Assembly (NCBI GenBank): GCA_027924585.1
Contig: BSBM01000753.1
Span: 21,719,501 to 21,783,500, forward strand
Source: Larix kaempferi
Taxonomy: Eukaryota > Streptophyta > Pinopsida > Pinales > Pinaceae
Direction: 5' to 3'
Length of the DNA stretch: 64,000 bases
Position 1 is the first letter of the stretch. Every line of letters begins with the position of its first letter. Under the pieces are notes generated by a model. It ran no database searches. It worked only from the letters and a program-made list of their open reading frames with translations, and was not told where the DNA came from. Of the stretch, positions 23,521-35,140 are shown piece by piece. The position numbers and the translations under genes are program-made.

Positions 23521-23740
23521 ACAACTTGATCAAGCAATTGCTTGATCGAGGTTTTAACCAAGCCTTCGATCGAGCAATTGCTTGATCGAGGGTTTAACCC
23601 AGCCCTCGATAGAGGTATTTTAAAACCCTCGATTGATGTCTTTTAAAGCCCTGCTCGAGGTATTTTAAAAATCTCTATCGAGGTTTTGAAACCTCGATCG
23701 ATGACTTTAAAAGACCTCGATCGAGGGTTTGCGGCACAAA
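23521..23740. repeat. Element E right cluster of CTCGATCGAG palindromes
   Basis: About ten copies of CCTCGATCGAGG-like sequence occur in 220 bp, for example 'cttcgatcgagcaattgcttgatcgaggg' and 'acctcgatcgatgactttaa', many with single transitions. Cluster, motif and AT spacers ('tattttaaaa') match the left cluster at 10201-10370. It lies about 50-270 bp from the right end, whereas the left cluster lies about 830 bp in. Confidence 0.75.
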
Positions 23741-23758
23741 TTTTTGGCACTCCGCTTG

Positions 23759-23793
23759 CAAAAAATCATGAACCACCTTCATAGATTGACCCT
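23759..23793 (-). repeat. Element E right terminal inverted repeat
   Basis: The reverse complement begins GGGTCAATCTATGAAGGTGG and matches 9373-9407 at 24 of 35 positions. D coding sequence resumes immediately after it. Confidence 0.58.
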
Positions 23794-23814
23794 GGAATGA
23801 AGAACAAACAATGA

Positions 23815-26640
23815 AAATTAAAAACTTATTAAAAGAATTCCAAGATGTCTTTGCACGAGATTATAAATATGTAAAAGTACTTGTCTAGGAAATGGGAGAA
23901 ATGAAGATCGACATCAAACCAGATGCAAAACTAGTCAGGAAGACACCATACAAGTGCGTGCATAAATACAAAGAAATAGACAGCATGCATGCCTCCAGAA
24001 TTATCTATCCTATTGATTAATCAGAGTGGGAAAGCCCAATGGTCGTCCAACCTAAGAAGCATGACCCGACACGACTGCAAATTTGTGTCGGCTTCAGGGA
24101 AATCAACAAGGTAACTTGTACAGATCCATTTCCAACACCATTCGCTGATGAAATTATTAATGAAGTTGTAGGACATGAATGCTATTTGTTCATGGATGAC
24201 TTTTCCAGGTATAATCAAGTACCTATTGCTACAAAAGATCATAATAAGACCACATTTGTATGCCAATTTGGATCATTTGCATATAAAGTAATGCCATTTG
24301 GATTGAAGAATGCACCAACTGTGTTCTCCAGAATAGTTGTCAAATATTTCCAAGAATATATCTACAAAACCATGGCCATATATTTTGACGATTGGACGAT
24401 CTATTCTATGTTGAAGGACCATTGCAAATGGCTAAGTCTTATTTTAGAAAGATGGAAATAGATCCAACTATCCCTGAATATCAAGAAATGTATATCTTCC
24501 ACTCCAATAGGAATCCTACTTGGACATGTCGTATGTAAAGAAGGTATAAAAGTTGACTTCACAAATATTAAAGTAATTCTCGACCCGAAAGCTCCAGTTA
24601 ACTCCAAACAAGTTAAAGTGTTTCTAGGGCATACAGGGTATTACATAAAATTTATTCACCACTACTCTGACATGACATACCCATTAGAATAGTTGCTGCA
24701 AGAAGATCAAGAATACTAGTGGACAAATGAATGTGCTACATCGTTTGAAATTAAAAAAAGGAAACTAGTTGAAGCTCCCATCTTAAGATTTCCAAACTAG
24801 TCGATCAAATTTCATGTACATATTGATGCTTATGGGATAGTAGTCAGAGCAATATTAACTCAACCTAGAGATGATGGAATGGATTACCCAAATGCCAACA
24901 GAAGCAGAAAATTAAATAAAGAAGAAAGGAACTATTGAACCACGGAGAAAGAATCACTGGGAATGGTATTTGCACTCCAAAAATACCGTCATTATCTACT
25001 CACCAATCCTTTTTTTTTCTATATAGATCATCAGGCCCTAAAATTCTTAGTCAATAAACCCCTACACCATGAAATAATTTGTCGATGGTTACTGTTATTC
25101 CAAGAATTCGAGTTTGAATTTATAGTTCGACCAGGTAAAGCAAATGTCAGACCCGACCATTTGTTGAGAATAGACACAGGTGAAGAACCAATTGGAATTG
25201 AGGATGATTTACCCAACGCTCACTTATTTAGAATTGAATTTGTTCCATCAGACTTAGCTGAGATTTCTCAGTTCCTAGCTGAAGGACAAGCTCCAGAAGG
25301 AATGCACAGAAAGAAAAAGAAGATTCTCGTAATGAAAGATGTGCCCTATAACATAATAAATGGATTTATCTATAATATTGGAACAAATGATGTACTACGA
25401 CGATGTGTTATTGACCATGAAATAGAAAGTATAATTAATGAAAACACAATGGACCAGCAGGTGGAAATTTCCAAGCTGACACGACAACAGAAAAAATTCA
25501 GAAGTCAAGATTATGGTGGCCGACAATCCAAAAAGATTGTCAAGAATTTGTGAATAAATGCGATAGATGCCAGCGACTTGGTCGACCATTACCAAGTACT
25601 AAAATTCCTTTAATATCAGTAAATCCAATCCTAACTTTTGAAATCTGGGAAATCGACTTCATTGGTCCATTTCCGACTCCTGGTTGACGAACGAGAGCAA
25701 GATATATCATTAGTGCAATTGAGTATGTTACTAAATGGGAAGAAGAAGAACCTGTCGAGACTTTATCAAGTGAGATAGCTACTAAATTTATCTATGAGAA
25801 CATTATTACAAGATTTGGATGCCCACTCACCTTGATTAGTGACCAAGGAACCCACTTTGTCAACAAAAAAATTTCTGTATTAATGAAAGAATTTTTGATC
25901 GAGCATAGGAGCACAACATATCATCTTCAGTCTAATGGTGCAATAGAGGCATTCAATAAAACACTAAATACAAGATTGACTAAAATGTGCAATATCAACC
26001 AGGATGACTGGGATGACAAGATACTTGCAGTACTATGGGCGTATAGAACAACATACAAGATATGGATAGGTCAGACTCCATTTAAACTTGTATATGGACA
26101 AGAAGCAGTCGTTCCTCTACATTTTCGAAAACAAGTGCCAGTGATTGCAGAAATACTACATATTGATATTGAATAGGTGAGAAAAAAAATATTGTCCCAA
26201 CTCTCGAAACTTGAAGAACATCGCAGATAACAATACGTCATCAAGAAATCCAAAAGAAGCAACATAAATCTTGGCACGACAAAAACATAAAGCACAAAAA
26301 TATATAAGTTGGCGATCTAGCCTTACTTTACGATAACCGAATAAAATGGAAGCCTAAAAAGATAGACACTGCATGGCTGGGTCCTTATTTCGTCAAAGAA
26401 ATCCATGCCAACGGAGCAGTTTGAATGAAAACACTACAAGGGAGCATGATCCAAAAAATTGTCAATGGAGCCCGACTAAAACGCTACAGAGCATGGAAAA
26501 AAAAGAAAAAGCAAAGAAAAGAAAACGAGAGAAGTTAGTTATACATAACTTAAAAAAAAATAGCAATATAAATAATCATATGGAACAAGTGTATTGGACG
26601 ATTCATCATGACAAGATACTGGAGAGACAATACCAATAAG
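23815..26640 (+). pseudogene. pol: Element D pol: reverse transcriptase, RNase H and integrase (Ty3/gypsy), broken
   Basis: The region starts MKIKNLLKEFQDVFARDYK, the pre-RT segment. RT (~23900-24700) includes ESPMVVQPKK, CVGFREINKVT, MDDFSRYNQ, VMPFGLKNAPTVFSR and the catalytic IYFDDWTIYS, so the YxDD box is kept. RNase H (~24780-25180) includes FHVHIDAYG, EKESLGMVFALQKYRHYL and IDHQALKFL. The open stretch 24963-25553 spans the RNase H end and linker. Integrase follows in a shifted frame with CDRCQRLG of the zinc domain, WEIDFIGPFP (first Asp), TLISDQGTHF (second Asp) and GAIEAFNKTL (Glu), so the DDE residues are visible. RT-RH-IN order defines Ty3/gypsy. More than ten stops and shifts make it non-functional. 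No chromodomain is evident. Confidence 0.87.
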
Positions 26641-27096
26641 GGAAATGCAATAAAATGTTCAAGTAGAAGATCATCTGAAACTAGACAACACCATCCGAAG
26701 CACGACGATCATCATGAAAATTATAGCCAAGGTGGAACAAGTCGATAAGAAATTGTCGAACAAGATGCTCGACTGAGCTGACACGAATCCGACCAACATA
26801 GCACCGATGAACGAAAAAAGATAAAAACAAGTCATCAACAAACTCAACATAAGGAACAAAGAATTAGGTATGCTATGGATGAAAACCCAACCAACTGTCA
26901 TTCGAATTTATTGCCTTCATTAATTTTGCAATTAATATAACCAGCTACTACACATGCACCCATGCCTCACAATTTTGTTATAAATATTGAACTGGAAGAG
27001 ACTTGGATGTTATTATACAAATAAATTGAACAACAGAGCATCGGAACCTCTGAAAACACAAATCATAATTTTGAACTAGAGAACCCTGCAAGCAAA
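26641..27096 (+). other. Element D, intergenic stretch between pol and the extra ORF
   Basis: Degenerate coding-like sequence rich in His/Glu/Gln codons follows integrase, with no recognised domain and no promoter that I can point to. Confidence 0.4.
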
Positions 27097-28890
27097 ATGG
27101 CTCCCAACAAACTTCAAGCAATCACCAGATCAGTGGAATCGAAAATCCGACAGCTAGAAGAAGCAGACACACCCTTGAAAGTTGTACTCCAAAACATTTG
27201 CAATGCGAAGGTGGTAGAACAATAATGGAAAATAATTTAGAATGAGATCCTCGAATGGGGGAAGGATTCTAAGGGACGATGGTGAGAGGAAGCACAAAAA
27301 CTCCGGTCAAGCACCGTACTCAATTATATCAATGAACCGTTGGTCGATAGTTTTTCTAGCCTCAAATAAGTGATTGCTTAGTTCATTGTGATTCGGTATC
27401 ACAATGACAAATTTTACTTCGAAAAGCTGGTTAAAATCAATGGAAACCTAATCAGTCATATCACCAGACTATCCAACAAAGGGGACATAGTACCTATCCG
27501 ACCAAACCCTGCTCTGGTTAAATATTTCATAGGTACCCCCAGAGGAAAATATTCTAGAGGGTTAGTGGTAAACCAAATCATCTATGGGACACATAGAATA
27601 GTAGCACGGATCATGTCGGCCGCATTAACGAGTACCAGTCGAGGGTCCGACCTCAAACTCCACATGCTCGAAGCCGTGCAGAATGTGGCATTGAAGGGAA
27701 AAGTCTACCGATGGGCTGAACATTTGGCGGAAATTGTCCGACATATATTCTAGAAATGTCAGGAGGAGGGATCAAAGATATGATACCCTTCACTTATCAT
27801 TGGGATCACCATGGCTCATCTTCGACCAATATGCGACAAAGAGTTCACTGCAGTCAAGGGACCACTGATGTGGAATTTTCATTCATTTTCACAAGGCATA
27901 TGTTGACTTGATTCGGAAACAACCAAAATTTGGCTTGAAAACTAGTTCCAGGATTTGAAAGTACAAACAACTAGATGGAGAGTCCCACAAAATGTTTGAT
28001 GAAGTCTACCACCAACCGCACACATCCAACTAGCACTCAACCACATGTCAATTTGGTATCTAGAAGGAGCATCCAGAGCATCATAAGAGCTCAAATTCTA
28101 TGCTACAGTCGATAGAATATTTGATGAACTCAACTGACAATCCAATACTGTATTACAAACACCACCACAAGCAAAATTGGTCGACCAACCAATGGTTGAA
28201 CCCTTGACAGATGCTGAAAAAGAAGAAGACTATGAAATCTACCTCTACCTTAACACACTCACACTGAAGCCTGAGAAGGTTGTCAACATCAATCCTTTAG
28301 GGATTGTGATGAATCATCATAAGGAACCATTGAATGGATTTGACCATCCAGATAATAGTACTTAGTCAGATAATCCACTTCCAGAGTATGCCTTAACAAA
28401 AGAGAACATCTGTCGAGTGTCCGACGAGATATTTAGAGCATGATAGGATAGAAAGAACAAAACACAAGGGAAATGAAATTAGAAGCTTATCCTTCAGGAA
28501 CCAACAGAAGAAGATAACACTGAACTGTTCGACTGTGCAACTCAGGTATTAGAAGATGCCACCAAACATAAGATATTTGTTCCAGAGAAGATAGAAAAAT
28601 TCATTGTAGAAGAGGATCAACATCGGGAAGAGGCACCACCAAGTAATAAAGTTAAGTTTGTGGACAAGACACATGTCAACCTTACGCAAATTCCACCACA
28701 TCCTTCCCCTACTGTTTTCATGGAAGAATACATCACGCCAACTCCCTCGACCACTATTAAACCCCCACTCACTTCTGCTACAACCTCAACGTTTAGCCCC
28801 AGCTTTGTACAACAGCTCCCCGCTCCTCTAAGAGAGAAAATTTAGACTGATTTTGACCTACAAGAATTTATTAACCAACTATCATCAATC
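27097..28890 (+). pseudogene. Element D extra ORF after integrase, part 1 (unknown function)
   Basis: From an ATG at 27097 (MAPNKLQAITRSVESKIRQL, a likely coiled-coil start) a degenerate frame runs about 600 codons to the C insertion. Its best kept piece is 27388-27753: FYFEKLVKINGNLISHITRL, RPNPALVKYFIGTP, THRIVARIMSAALT, YRWAEHLAEIVRHI. This is followed by MAHLRPICDKEFTAVKGPLM. The folded-looking N-terminal half resembles, weakly, the plant-mobile-domain style proteins of some retroelements; that is inference. Later parts are acidic and then Pro/Thr/Ser-rich (28660-28845). The frame stays open across C into 39643 (QLSSI then LLDWKRLIIKK), showing one ORF cut by C. About eight stops are present. 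Confidence 0.55.
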
Positions 28891-29669
28891 TGTGAAATTG
28901 CCCACATAAGATCCAAAGAGATGATGTAAACCTCACAATGAAAGAATTTAGGAATAATAGAAGAAGAGACAAGCAATAGAACTTAGATCCAAAGAAACTC
29001 TGATTGAGGTAGAATAATTACACATGTTACCATTAACAGAATAATGAACTGGTAAATATACAATGTTGAGTATGAGGATTCGAATTCACTAGGAGGAATT
29101 CAAATTGGCCTTCATGCACAGATGCATAATCAGTGGAGATTCATCAATGCCTAACTAGGAGTCCACCTTCTCATCAGTGAAGTCATCAATGCACAAGTAA
29201 TGATCAACCGGGAGTCAAACTGAGTCTAACTGAATGTAGTTGATATAATTGGCACATGGAAGCACTAATATAGTGAAGGAGGCTCAGTGGAGGGTGCCAT
29301 AGGTTCTAACTGGAGTCAGAATGGTCAATCTAGTCTCACTGGAGGTCCAACAGAGTGATAAACTCAGTAAAGAGTCAGTTAATCCTTAAATCAAGGAAAT
29401 AACTGAAGATAACTCAATATAACTTAATATAACTGGACTGGTAGGTGAAGAAGGCGCCCTTGTCATGCAGTGGAGCAAAGCATGGCGCATTAGTCACTGG
29501 GAGGCCTAGAAATGATCTAAAAGAAGCTCTGGGGGCTAGTTTGCTGAGGACTAGGTGCTCAGACTGATGACCTAGAATGCATGCAAACCCTAATTTTGCA
29601 TGCATGACTAAAAATGAAAATGACTAGAAAGCTAGTAGGACTAGGATGGAGTATAGGAATATCCTAACA
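28891..29669 (-). repeat. Element C 3' LTR
   Basis: 779 bp, the same length as the partner at 38859-39637, with about 30 substitutions by eye. The ORF at 29414-29605 lies inside it and recurs in the other LTR (39382-39573), so it is not a gene. It shares blocks with 1-696 and with the F LTR. Confidence 0.92.
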
Positions 29670-30059
29670 CCCCCCCTTAATCCATCCTGGGCCATGGTAA
29701 CTAGGACCAAAGGTCACCCATACAATAAATGAAATGATAATAAAATACATAATTGTCCATAAACTGAGAAAATGGGGGAAAACCTCATGGGAAAAATACC
29801 CCTCCTCAAAAGAACAGTAAATAACTCAAAGAACCGTAATGCAGAAAAGAAAGAAGCTTTCATCAGTGAAATTTTTTGTAAAAGACTTGGCAAGCTGATC
29901 ACTTTTGCAAAAGACTTGGCAAGCTGATCCCATGTAGGAAGGTCTCCCACTGTCTGGAGGATGAAGCAAGTCTTTTAGGAACTTTTTCTGTATCTAGAGC
30001 GAATGGAACATGAGTAGTCTTCCCAAAAGATGGAAGAGAGAATCCCATCATCATGTTGC
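29670..30059 (-). other. Element C 3' tail and polypurine tract
   Basis: On the minus strand the tract GGATTAAGGGGGGG sits directly before the 3' LTR (plus 29670-29683). Upstream, 'tgggtgacctttggtcctag' closely matches the 3' end of element F near 63925-63950. A 27-bp tandem duplication ('aaagacttggcaagctgatc') occurs at about 29880-29935. The minus-strand ORF 29714-29950 shows no family domain. Confidence 0.75.
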
Positions 30060-30709
30060 TGTTGATGTATATGTAACTTCGGAATGTATTTCACATATAT
30101 GTATATTGTATTCCTATAGAGATGGTATTATTCCTCTATAAGGAAGTGTCGTTATTTATATTGTAAGTGTCGTAACTTATACTTGATGGGTTATTAAACC
30201 ACCATGTTTGGGGTTGGCCCTGTATAAGTCATGTGGGTCAAAGGGTTATTAGACCACCCTATTGGGGGTCGACCATGTGGGTCAAAGGGTTATTAGACCA
30301 CCCTATTGGGGGTCGGCCCAGTCAGCATTATGTTATGTGGTTAAGTTCGAGCCTACATGAGTTAGGTAAAAAGGCAAGTCAAGTCAAGTATAAATAGAGT
30401 GCGGGAGGCACTCTATTTGCTCACTCACTTCTCACACATGCACTCAAGGAGGAGTGGCGCACTTATGGAGGAGGAGGATCTGCTGCTAGGTTATGTCTAT
30501 CTCTCATGGTTGGTTGTATCATTGCTCTATCTATCTCTGAGGAAGTTATTGGGGTTTTTCACCTTTATGGTTTTCCCCAAGTAAATCTTTGTGTCTCTTG
30601 TGTGCTTGCATTATTGTCTCCATGATTGATATGCTATAGATATGTTGTACATGTTTTTCTCTCAGTTAATATCCTAGATCAGATTGAAGTAAATTCAGAA
30701 AATTTAACA
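30060..30709 (+). repeat. Element B 5' LTR with a 44-bp internal duplication
   Basis: 650 bp against 606 bp for the 3' copy. The difference is one tandem duplication near 30240-30310, where 'gggttattagaccaccctat' appears twice. TATA box TATAAATA at 30389-30396 is likely the promoter, kept in the 3' LTR at 36869-36876. ORF 30399-30584 lies downstream of it in the transcribed LTR portion and recurs in the 3' LTR; it is not regarded as a gene. Confidence 0.92.
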
Positions 30710-30721
30710 TGGAATCAGAGC
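30710..30721 (+). other. Element B primer-binding site (initiator tRNA-Met)
   Basis: TGGAATCAGAGC directly follows the 5' LTR and differs at one base from TGGTATCAGAGC, the standard plant copia primer site. Confidence 0.88.
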
Positions 30722-32051
30722 TAGCCTGAAAGAAGGCATGATATGGCATGTATGACACTTGTTGCACTTACGATGCTAGGGCTTGATATAGCAAAAACCA
30801 GTCATCGTAGAAATTTCGCTACAAATCCGTTTTGGAGAAGTTTTCGGATCTGAAATTGTTACAGGACGAATCTAAGATCTCCATGTACCTTGTGTCCAAA
30901 GGAAAACCTCTAATTCGTTGTACTTTGTGATTTATGATCTGTACAATATAGGGTTTCTGCTTCTTCCAGATCTGAGTCAAAATCAGGTGACCTTGGGAAA
31001 AAGGTCATAACCTGGGCTAGGAATCTCCAAATGAAATTTCGTAAAAAGTGATAGGTAGTACACAGACTGTACTATCTCAGGAAACGTTTTCAGAGGTCGA
31101 AGGTGAATCAGTGACACGTGGCACACCGTACAAGTTCGCTATCCTGTATTATCCCATAAGCAGGTCACGTTACGACACTTGGAATAAATCTCTTTTAGAG
31201 AATCCAATTGAGGTCATACCTATTAGGATGGAAATATGACAGGGCGAGATATCTCAAAAAAAAATTTCAGAGGCCGCAGTTCAAACAGTGACACGTGGCA
31301 CACCGTACAAGTTCAAACTCCTGTATTATCCCAAAACAGGTCACGTTGCGACATTTGGCATAACTCTCTCTCAGAAAATCCAATTGAGGTCAGACCTGTC
31401 AGGATGGAGAGCTAACAGGTCAAGCTATCTGAAGAAACTTTTTCAGACCCTGTGGATCTAAAATTTCAGAGTTACACCAGAAACAATCAAGTACATATTT
31501 CTGTCAAAACAGAATTATTTTTTGGTACCTTCAGTCATGGCTTCTGGAATTTAGGGCTTTGGAGAAAGTTGGAATTTTTGTAATCGGAGACCACGGCTGA
31601 ATGCTACTCATCAAAATAAAAATTTAGAGGCCAAGATCAAAATTTTTGGTTGGGCAGAAGGCCGGGCTTGATCAGACCCTAGTTCGGGACTTTGATCAGG
31701 AAAGTGGAAAATTAGGGATTCTGAAAAAATGGGAATTTTTGAAATCTGTGACCATGGCTGGAAGCTCCTCAGAAAAATAGAAGCTTAGAGCTTTGGATCA
31801 AACCTTTTGATTAGGAAGAAGAGTGGGCTTCATTAAACCCCAGTTTAGGGTCACGCCCAGTGAATCCGAAAGTTTCAAAGGCAAAATTGAGGAGTAAAAC
31901 TTTGCAGTTTTCAAATTCTGAATATACCAGTTTGATCAGCTCATCAAGGCGCATATTTCTATCCTTTCAGAAGTTTGAAATTCAAAGTTTGAATTTTTGG
32001 GGTTTCTCTGACAAACCCATATCCAGCTCCAGGTCCAGTTCTTGCAAATCA
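30722..32051 (+). other. Element B untranslated leader
   Basis: About 1.3 kb between primer site and gag scrap. It contains an imperfect ~180-bp duplication ('agtgacacgtggcacaccgt' near 31110 and 31288; 'aggtcacgtt' in both). The part from 31700 to 32050 is collinear with the leader of A (53760-54130), including 'tctatcctttcagaa'. Confidence 0.7.
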
Positions 32052-32180
32052 AGTGGATAGGGTTAATCCTAGAAGAAGATGGATTGGTCACCTACATAAG
32101 TGAAGGAGTTCCTGTTTCAGAGGGAGATGAAGCTAAGGCTTTACATAAGAATATTACAAGCGATCTCGACAGGTATGACT
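32052..32180 (+). pseudogene. gag: Element B gag scrap
   Basis: The translation WIGLILEEDGLVTYISEGVP then DEAKALHKNI aligns with A's gag (YRIGLILEENELDSYVK, then DEEAKVLHKKN). Coding similarity stops abruptly near 32165, where the foreign segment begins. Zinc knuckle, protease and most of integrase are absent. Confidence 0.75.
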
Positions 32181-33763
32181 CATCGAGGTATGTTTTGAGA
32201 TTTGTTCTTGATTAAGTTTATGGTATGTTTGTCTTCATGTTATTACGGTTAGTACAATCTTGATTTTAGATTTGTCGTATCACCTTAACAAACTTATGAA
32301 TGCATGATAGAAGATATTCATTGGTTAGGGTGTTGACAGTTATAATTGTACTAATGCATTATGGTGTTGTATGAGGTTTATGTTGTCTACTAACATGAAA
32401 GGTACACCAAGAAAGACAAATCATGTTCTACTTCAAGAACGTATGATCATGGTGACATGAAGACAAGGATTCATCCATTGTCATGGATCTCATAGAAGAT
32501 CCATTTACGAGGTATGTATAACTTGGTTTTGTAATAGCTAACCTATGAGATATACAGGTTACTAGCACAAGTCATTGAAGAAGAACAAGAAGACATCATG
32601 TGAGTATGTTAGACATAACTAACTAGCATGCTAATCCAGGTATGTTTTTCCTATATCAAGATAGAATCCTACCTTGGGTTAGGATCTTATACTGTTGTTG
32701 ATAATGATTATTCCTGAAGAGTCATAGGTTTGAATAATCATGGTTGTATGCATATTATGTTTCTTACCATAATTGATGATATGACTAACCAGAAGACTCA
32801 TGAAGGTATAGGTTTGAATAATCACAGGTTTTATGCATATTATATCTCTTATCTTGTTTGATGATTCAACTAATCCGAAGAGTCATAGGTTTGAGTAATT
32901 ATAGGTTTAGACATGTTATGTTTCTTATGTTTTGACTAACCTTAAGAATCCTACATAAACCTTGAATGCTAATTCTTATTATTTTCTGTTTGAAATGGTC
33001 ATGACTATACATGCTTGAGATTATTGTGTTTTAATAGTATACTAATGAATGTATGATTTTATATGAGATCACAAGGATAACACATTCATGATACTAATAA
33101 GCATGCATAGGGACCAAGGATGAATATGAGATTCAAGAACAGGTAATCCAGGAAGCAAAGATCAAGAGGGAGTACACTCTAGTGGTTTATGAAAGGATGC
33201 AGATATTCAGAGGGAGTTGACCATGTCTCTACATTCCACAACAGAAAGGTGTAGAAGAAGCTACTGCAGATTAGGACTACAGCAGCTCCTACAAGAAAGC
33301 AAAGACTCAGAGGGAGTCCACCCAACGAACAAACAAAGATAAGTATTTTAATTATCATTTCTTGCATATGTGTTTGTTTAAATAAAATTGTTCAATGATG
33401 TATATGCTCATGTTCCTAGACTTAGGATATGTATTGTGTATATTAGAATAGTTGCATTGATGAACAGTATACTACTAATATACATGGGTAAGTGGCCTAT
33501 GGCACTGTACAACATTCCATTGCTACTTATCTAGAATGAAACCTCTTTGCTGACATGTTGGGAGTTGTCCACACTCTTAACAATGTTCTGGTAGAGATTG
33601 GAAGGCATCTAGAAAGTTACGGGATATGGATAAATGTTGTATTGAAGCATTGGCTAAGATAATTGCATGACTGTGTGACATATTTCTTTATGTGTAAGAA
33701 TTTGTTCTGAAAACTATGAGATGTTTTCTAATCATGCAATTTAACCTATTTTGTAGGAAAGAC
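32181..33763 (+). other. Element B foreign segment with intron-like junctions
   Basis: This 1.6-kb stretch replaces the gag-protease-integrase region present in A and matches nothing else in the window. It contains several splice-like junctions: ACGAG|GTATGT near 32510, TATACAG|GTTACT near 32556, CATCAT|GTGAGT near 32600, AATCCAG|GTATG near 32638 and TTTTGTAG|GAAAG near 33758. No long ORF exists. It may be captured host sequence, unspliced intron and exon bits, or old element sequence beyond recognition. Near 33225 a short stretch (GAGGGAGTTGACC, CCACAACAGAAAGG) faintly recalls A's integrase. Confidence 0.5.
32700..32945. repeat. Three ~85-bp tandem copies inside the foreign segment of B
   Basis: The pattern 'gaagagtcataggtttgaat' then 'atgcatattatgtttctta' then 'gatgatatgactaacc' recurs three times at about 32715, 32795 and 32877 with moderate divergence. 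Confidence 0.75.
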
Positions 33764-34369
33764 CGTATATCTTCAACTACAAAAGCTACAACATTTGTTC
33801 CAGCAACAAAGATATCTATTGAAGATATTGAAGTTCCCAGGATCTGGGATGAAGAAATGGAATGCCATGATCCGTCGATCATGAAGAATGATGTTTGGGA
33901 TGTAGTCCCAAGACCTGAAGGGAAGTTTGTTATGACTTCCATATGGAACTATCAGATCAAGCATGTTGCAGATGGCAGCATTGAGAAATATAAAAGTGAT
34001 GAAATAGAAGATGCACCAGATGGATTTCAAGATAGCATGGTGTAGTCATATATGTGTGCAGAACTTGGTATGGTAGGATAGACAGCTTTCTATCCAGTTT
34101 GGGCATTACCAAGAGTAAAGCGGATTCCAACCTTTACTACAAGGTTGAGGAAGGCAATCCAGTGATACTACTTTTGTATGCGGATAACCTGTTTTGTTAC
34201 AGGTGAAGATAGATTGATTGGCAACATGCAGTGGAAGCTTGCAGCTGAATTCGATATGAAATATTTGGGAATAATGCACTATTTCCTAGGTGTGGAGGTG
34301 TGGCAGAATGCAGGTGGGATCTTCCTTGGTTAAGGGAAGTACACAGTAGATATCCTGAAGAGATTTGGG
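33764..34369 (+). pseudogene. Element B reverse transcriptase remnants
   Basis: The piece at 33716-34045 contains MKNDVWDVVPRPEGKFVMTS, which matches the start of RT in A, then an internal deletion joins SIEKYKS to the 'HQMDVK' region. Further on, sequence matching A's YYKVEEGNPVILLMYVDD reads with a shift. The catalytic box appears as YADN instead of YVDD near 34176. Several stops follow. No active RT can be made. Confidence 0.8.
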
Positions 34370-35140
34370 ATGATGGATTGCAAGGCCATGGCCACACCTA
34401 TGGCATCGAATTTGAAGCTTCTATGCGATGCCTCATCTGAGCCGGTTGATGTCTCTTTGTATCGTCAGATGATTGGGTCCTTGATATACCTGACAAACAC
34501 GAGACCAGACATTTGCTTTGCTGTGAACACATTGTGCCAGTTCCTGACGGATCCGAGGAGTGTTCACCTGGTTGCTGTAAAGCATGTTCTGAGGTACTTG
34601 AAGGGTACAGTGGATTATGGGCTCAAGTATGATGTGAATCAAAAGTTTAACCTGCAGGGTTATGTTGATTCAGATTGGGCTGGCAGTGCTACAGATAGGA
34701 AGAGCACATCTGGGTGCTGCTTCAGTATGGGATCAGGTGTGATCTCTTGGTTCAGCAGGAAGCAGTCCTGCGTAGCACTGAGTACAGCTGAGGCAGAATA
34801 TGTTGCAGACTGTTCAGCTAGTTGTGAGGCAGTATGGCTATGGAAGCTACTGTCTGAGTTATTTGATCTCCCGTTGGAAGCTATTGGTATCTTCTGTGAT
34901 AACCAGAGTTGTGTAAAGCTGTCCGAGAACCCTGTATTTCATGATAGGTCGAAACAGATAGAGATAAAATATCACTATATCAGGGATATGGTGCAGAGAG
35001 GAGCTGTGAAGCTCCTTTATGTTGCGACAGACGAGCAGATTGCAGATGTGCTGACGAAGCCACTAGCCAGGGTGAAGTTCGAATACTTCAGAGAGAGGCT
35101 TAGCGCTCTTCAGATCGAGGACACTTCGAGGAAGAAGTGA
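34370..35140 (+). pseudogene. Element B: intact C-terminal RT and RNase H ORF (fragment of pol)
   Basis: An open frame of 256 codons covers the end of RT (MATPMASNLKLLCD, YRQMIGSLIYLTNTRPDICF) and the complete copia RNase H. GYVDSDWAGSATDRKSTSGC gives the first Asp, STAEAEYVA the Glu, and IFCDNQSCVKLSENP the next Asp. LTKPLARVKFEYFRERL closes the protein. It is about 95% identical in layout to A residues 690-946 and has no stop. Without the RT core it cannot act alone. The start shown is the first ATG after the last stop, not a natural start. Confidence 0.85.

Larger units (their letters stand above)
9373..23793. mobile_element. Element E: 14.4-kb putative DNA transposon inserted in D just before RT
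   Basis: D coding sequence stops at about 9372 (...TKMDKIGD) and resumes at about 23794 (WNEEQTMKIKNLLKEF), so the whole interval is an insertion. Its ends form ~35-bp imperfect inverted repeats beginning GGGT (24 of 35 positions match by hand). The palindrome CCTCGATCGAGG is clustered near both ends. Inside are two convergent, intron-bearing, degenerate genes set in very AT-rich, repeat-filled sequence. No LTR, RT or integrase is present. Flanking target duplications are not clear, so exact ends and superfamily are unresolved. A composite of several insertions remains possible. Confidence 0.62.

Noticed and set aside
9373-23793. E as a Helitron or a CACTA element
   Set aside because: Inverted ends exist, which a Helitron lacks; ends start GGGT, not CACTA, and no helicase or CACTA transposase motifs were seen.
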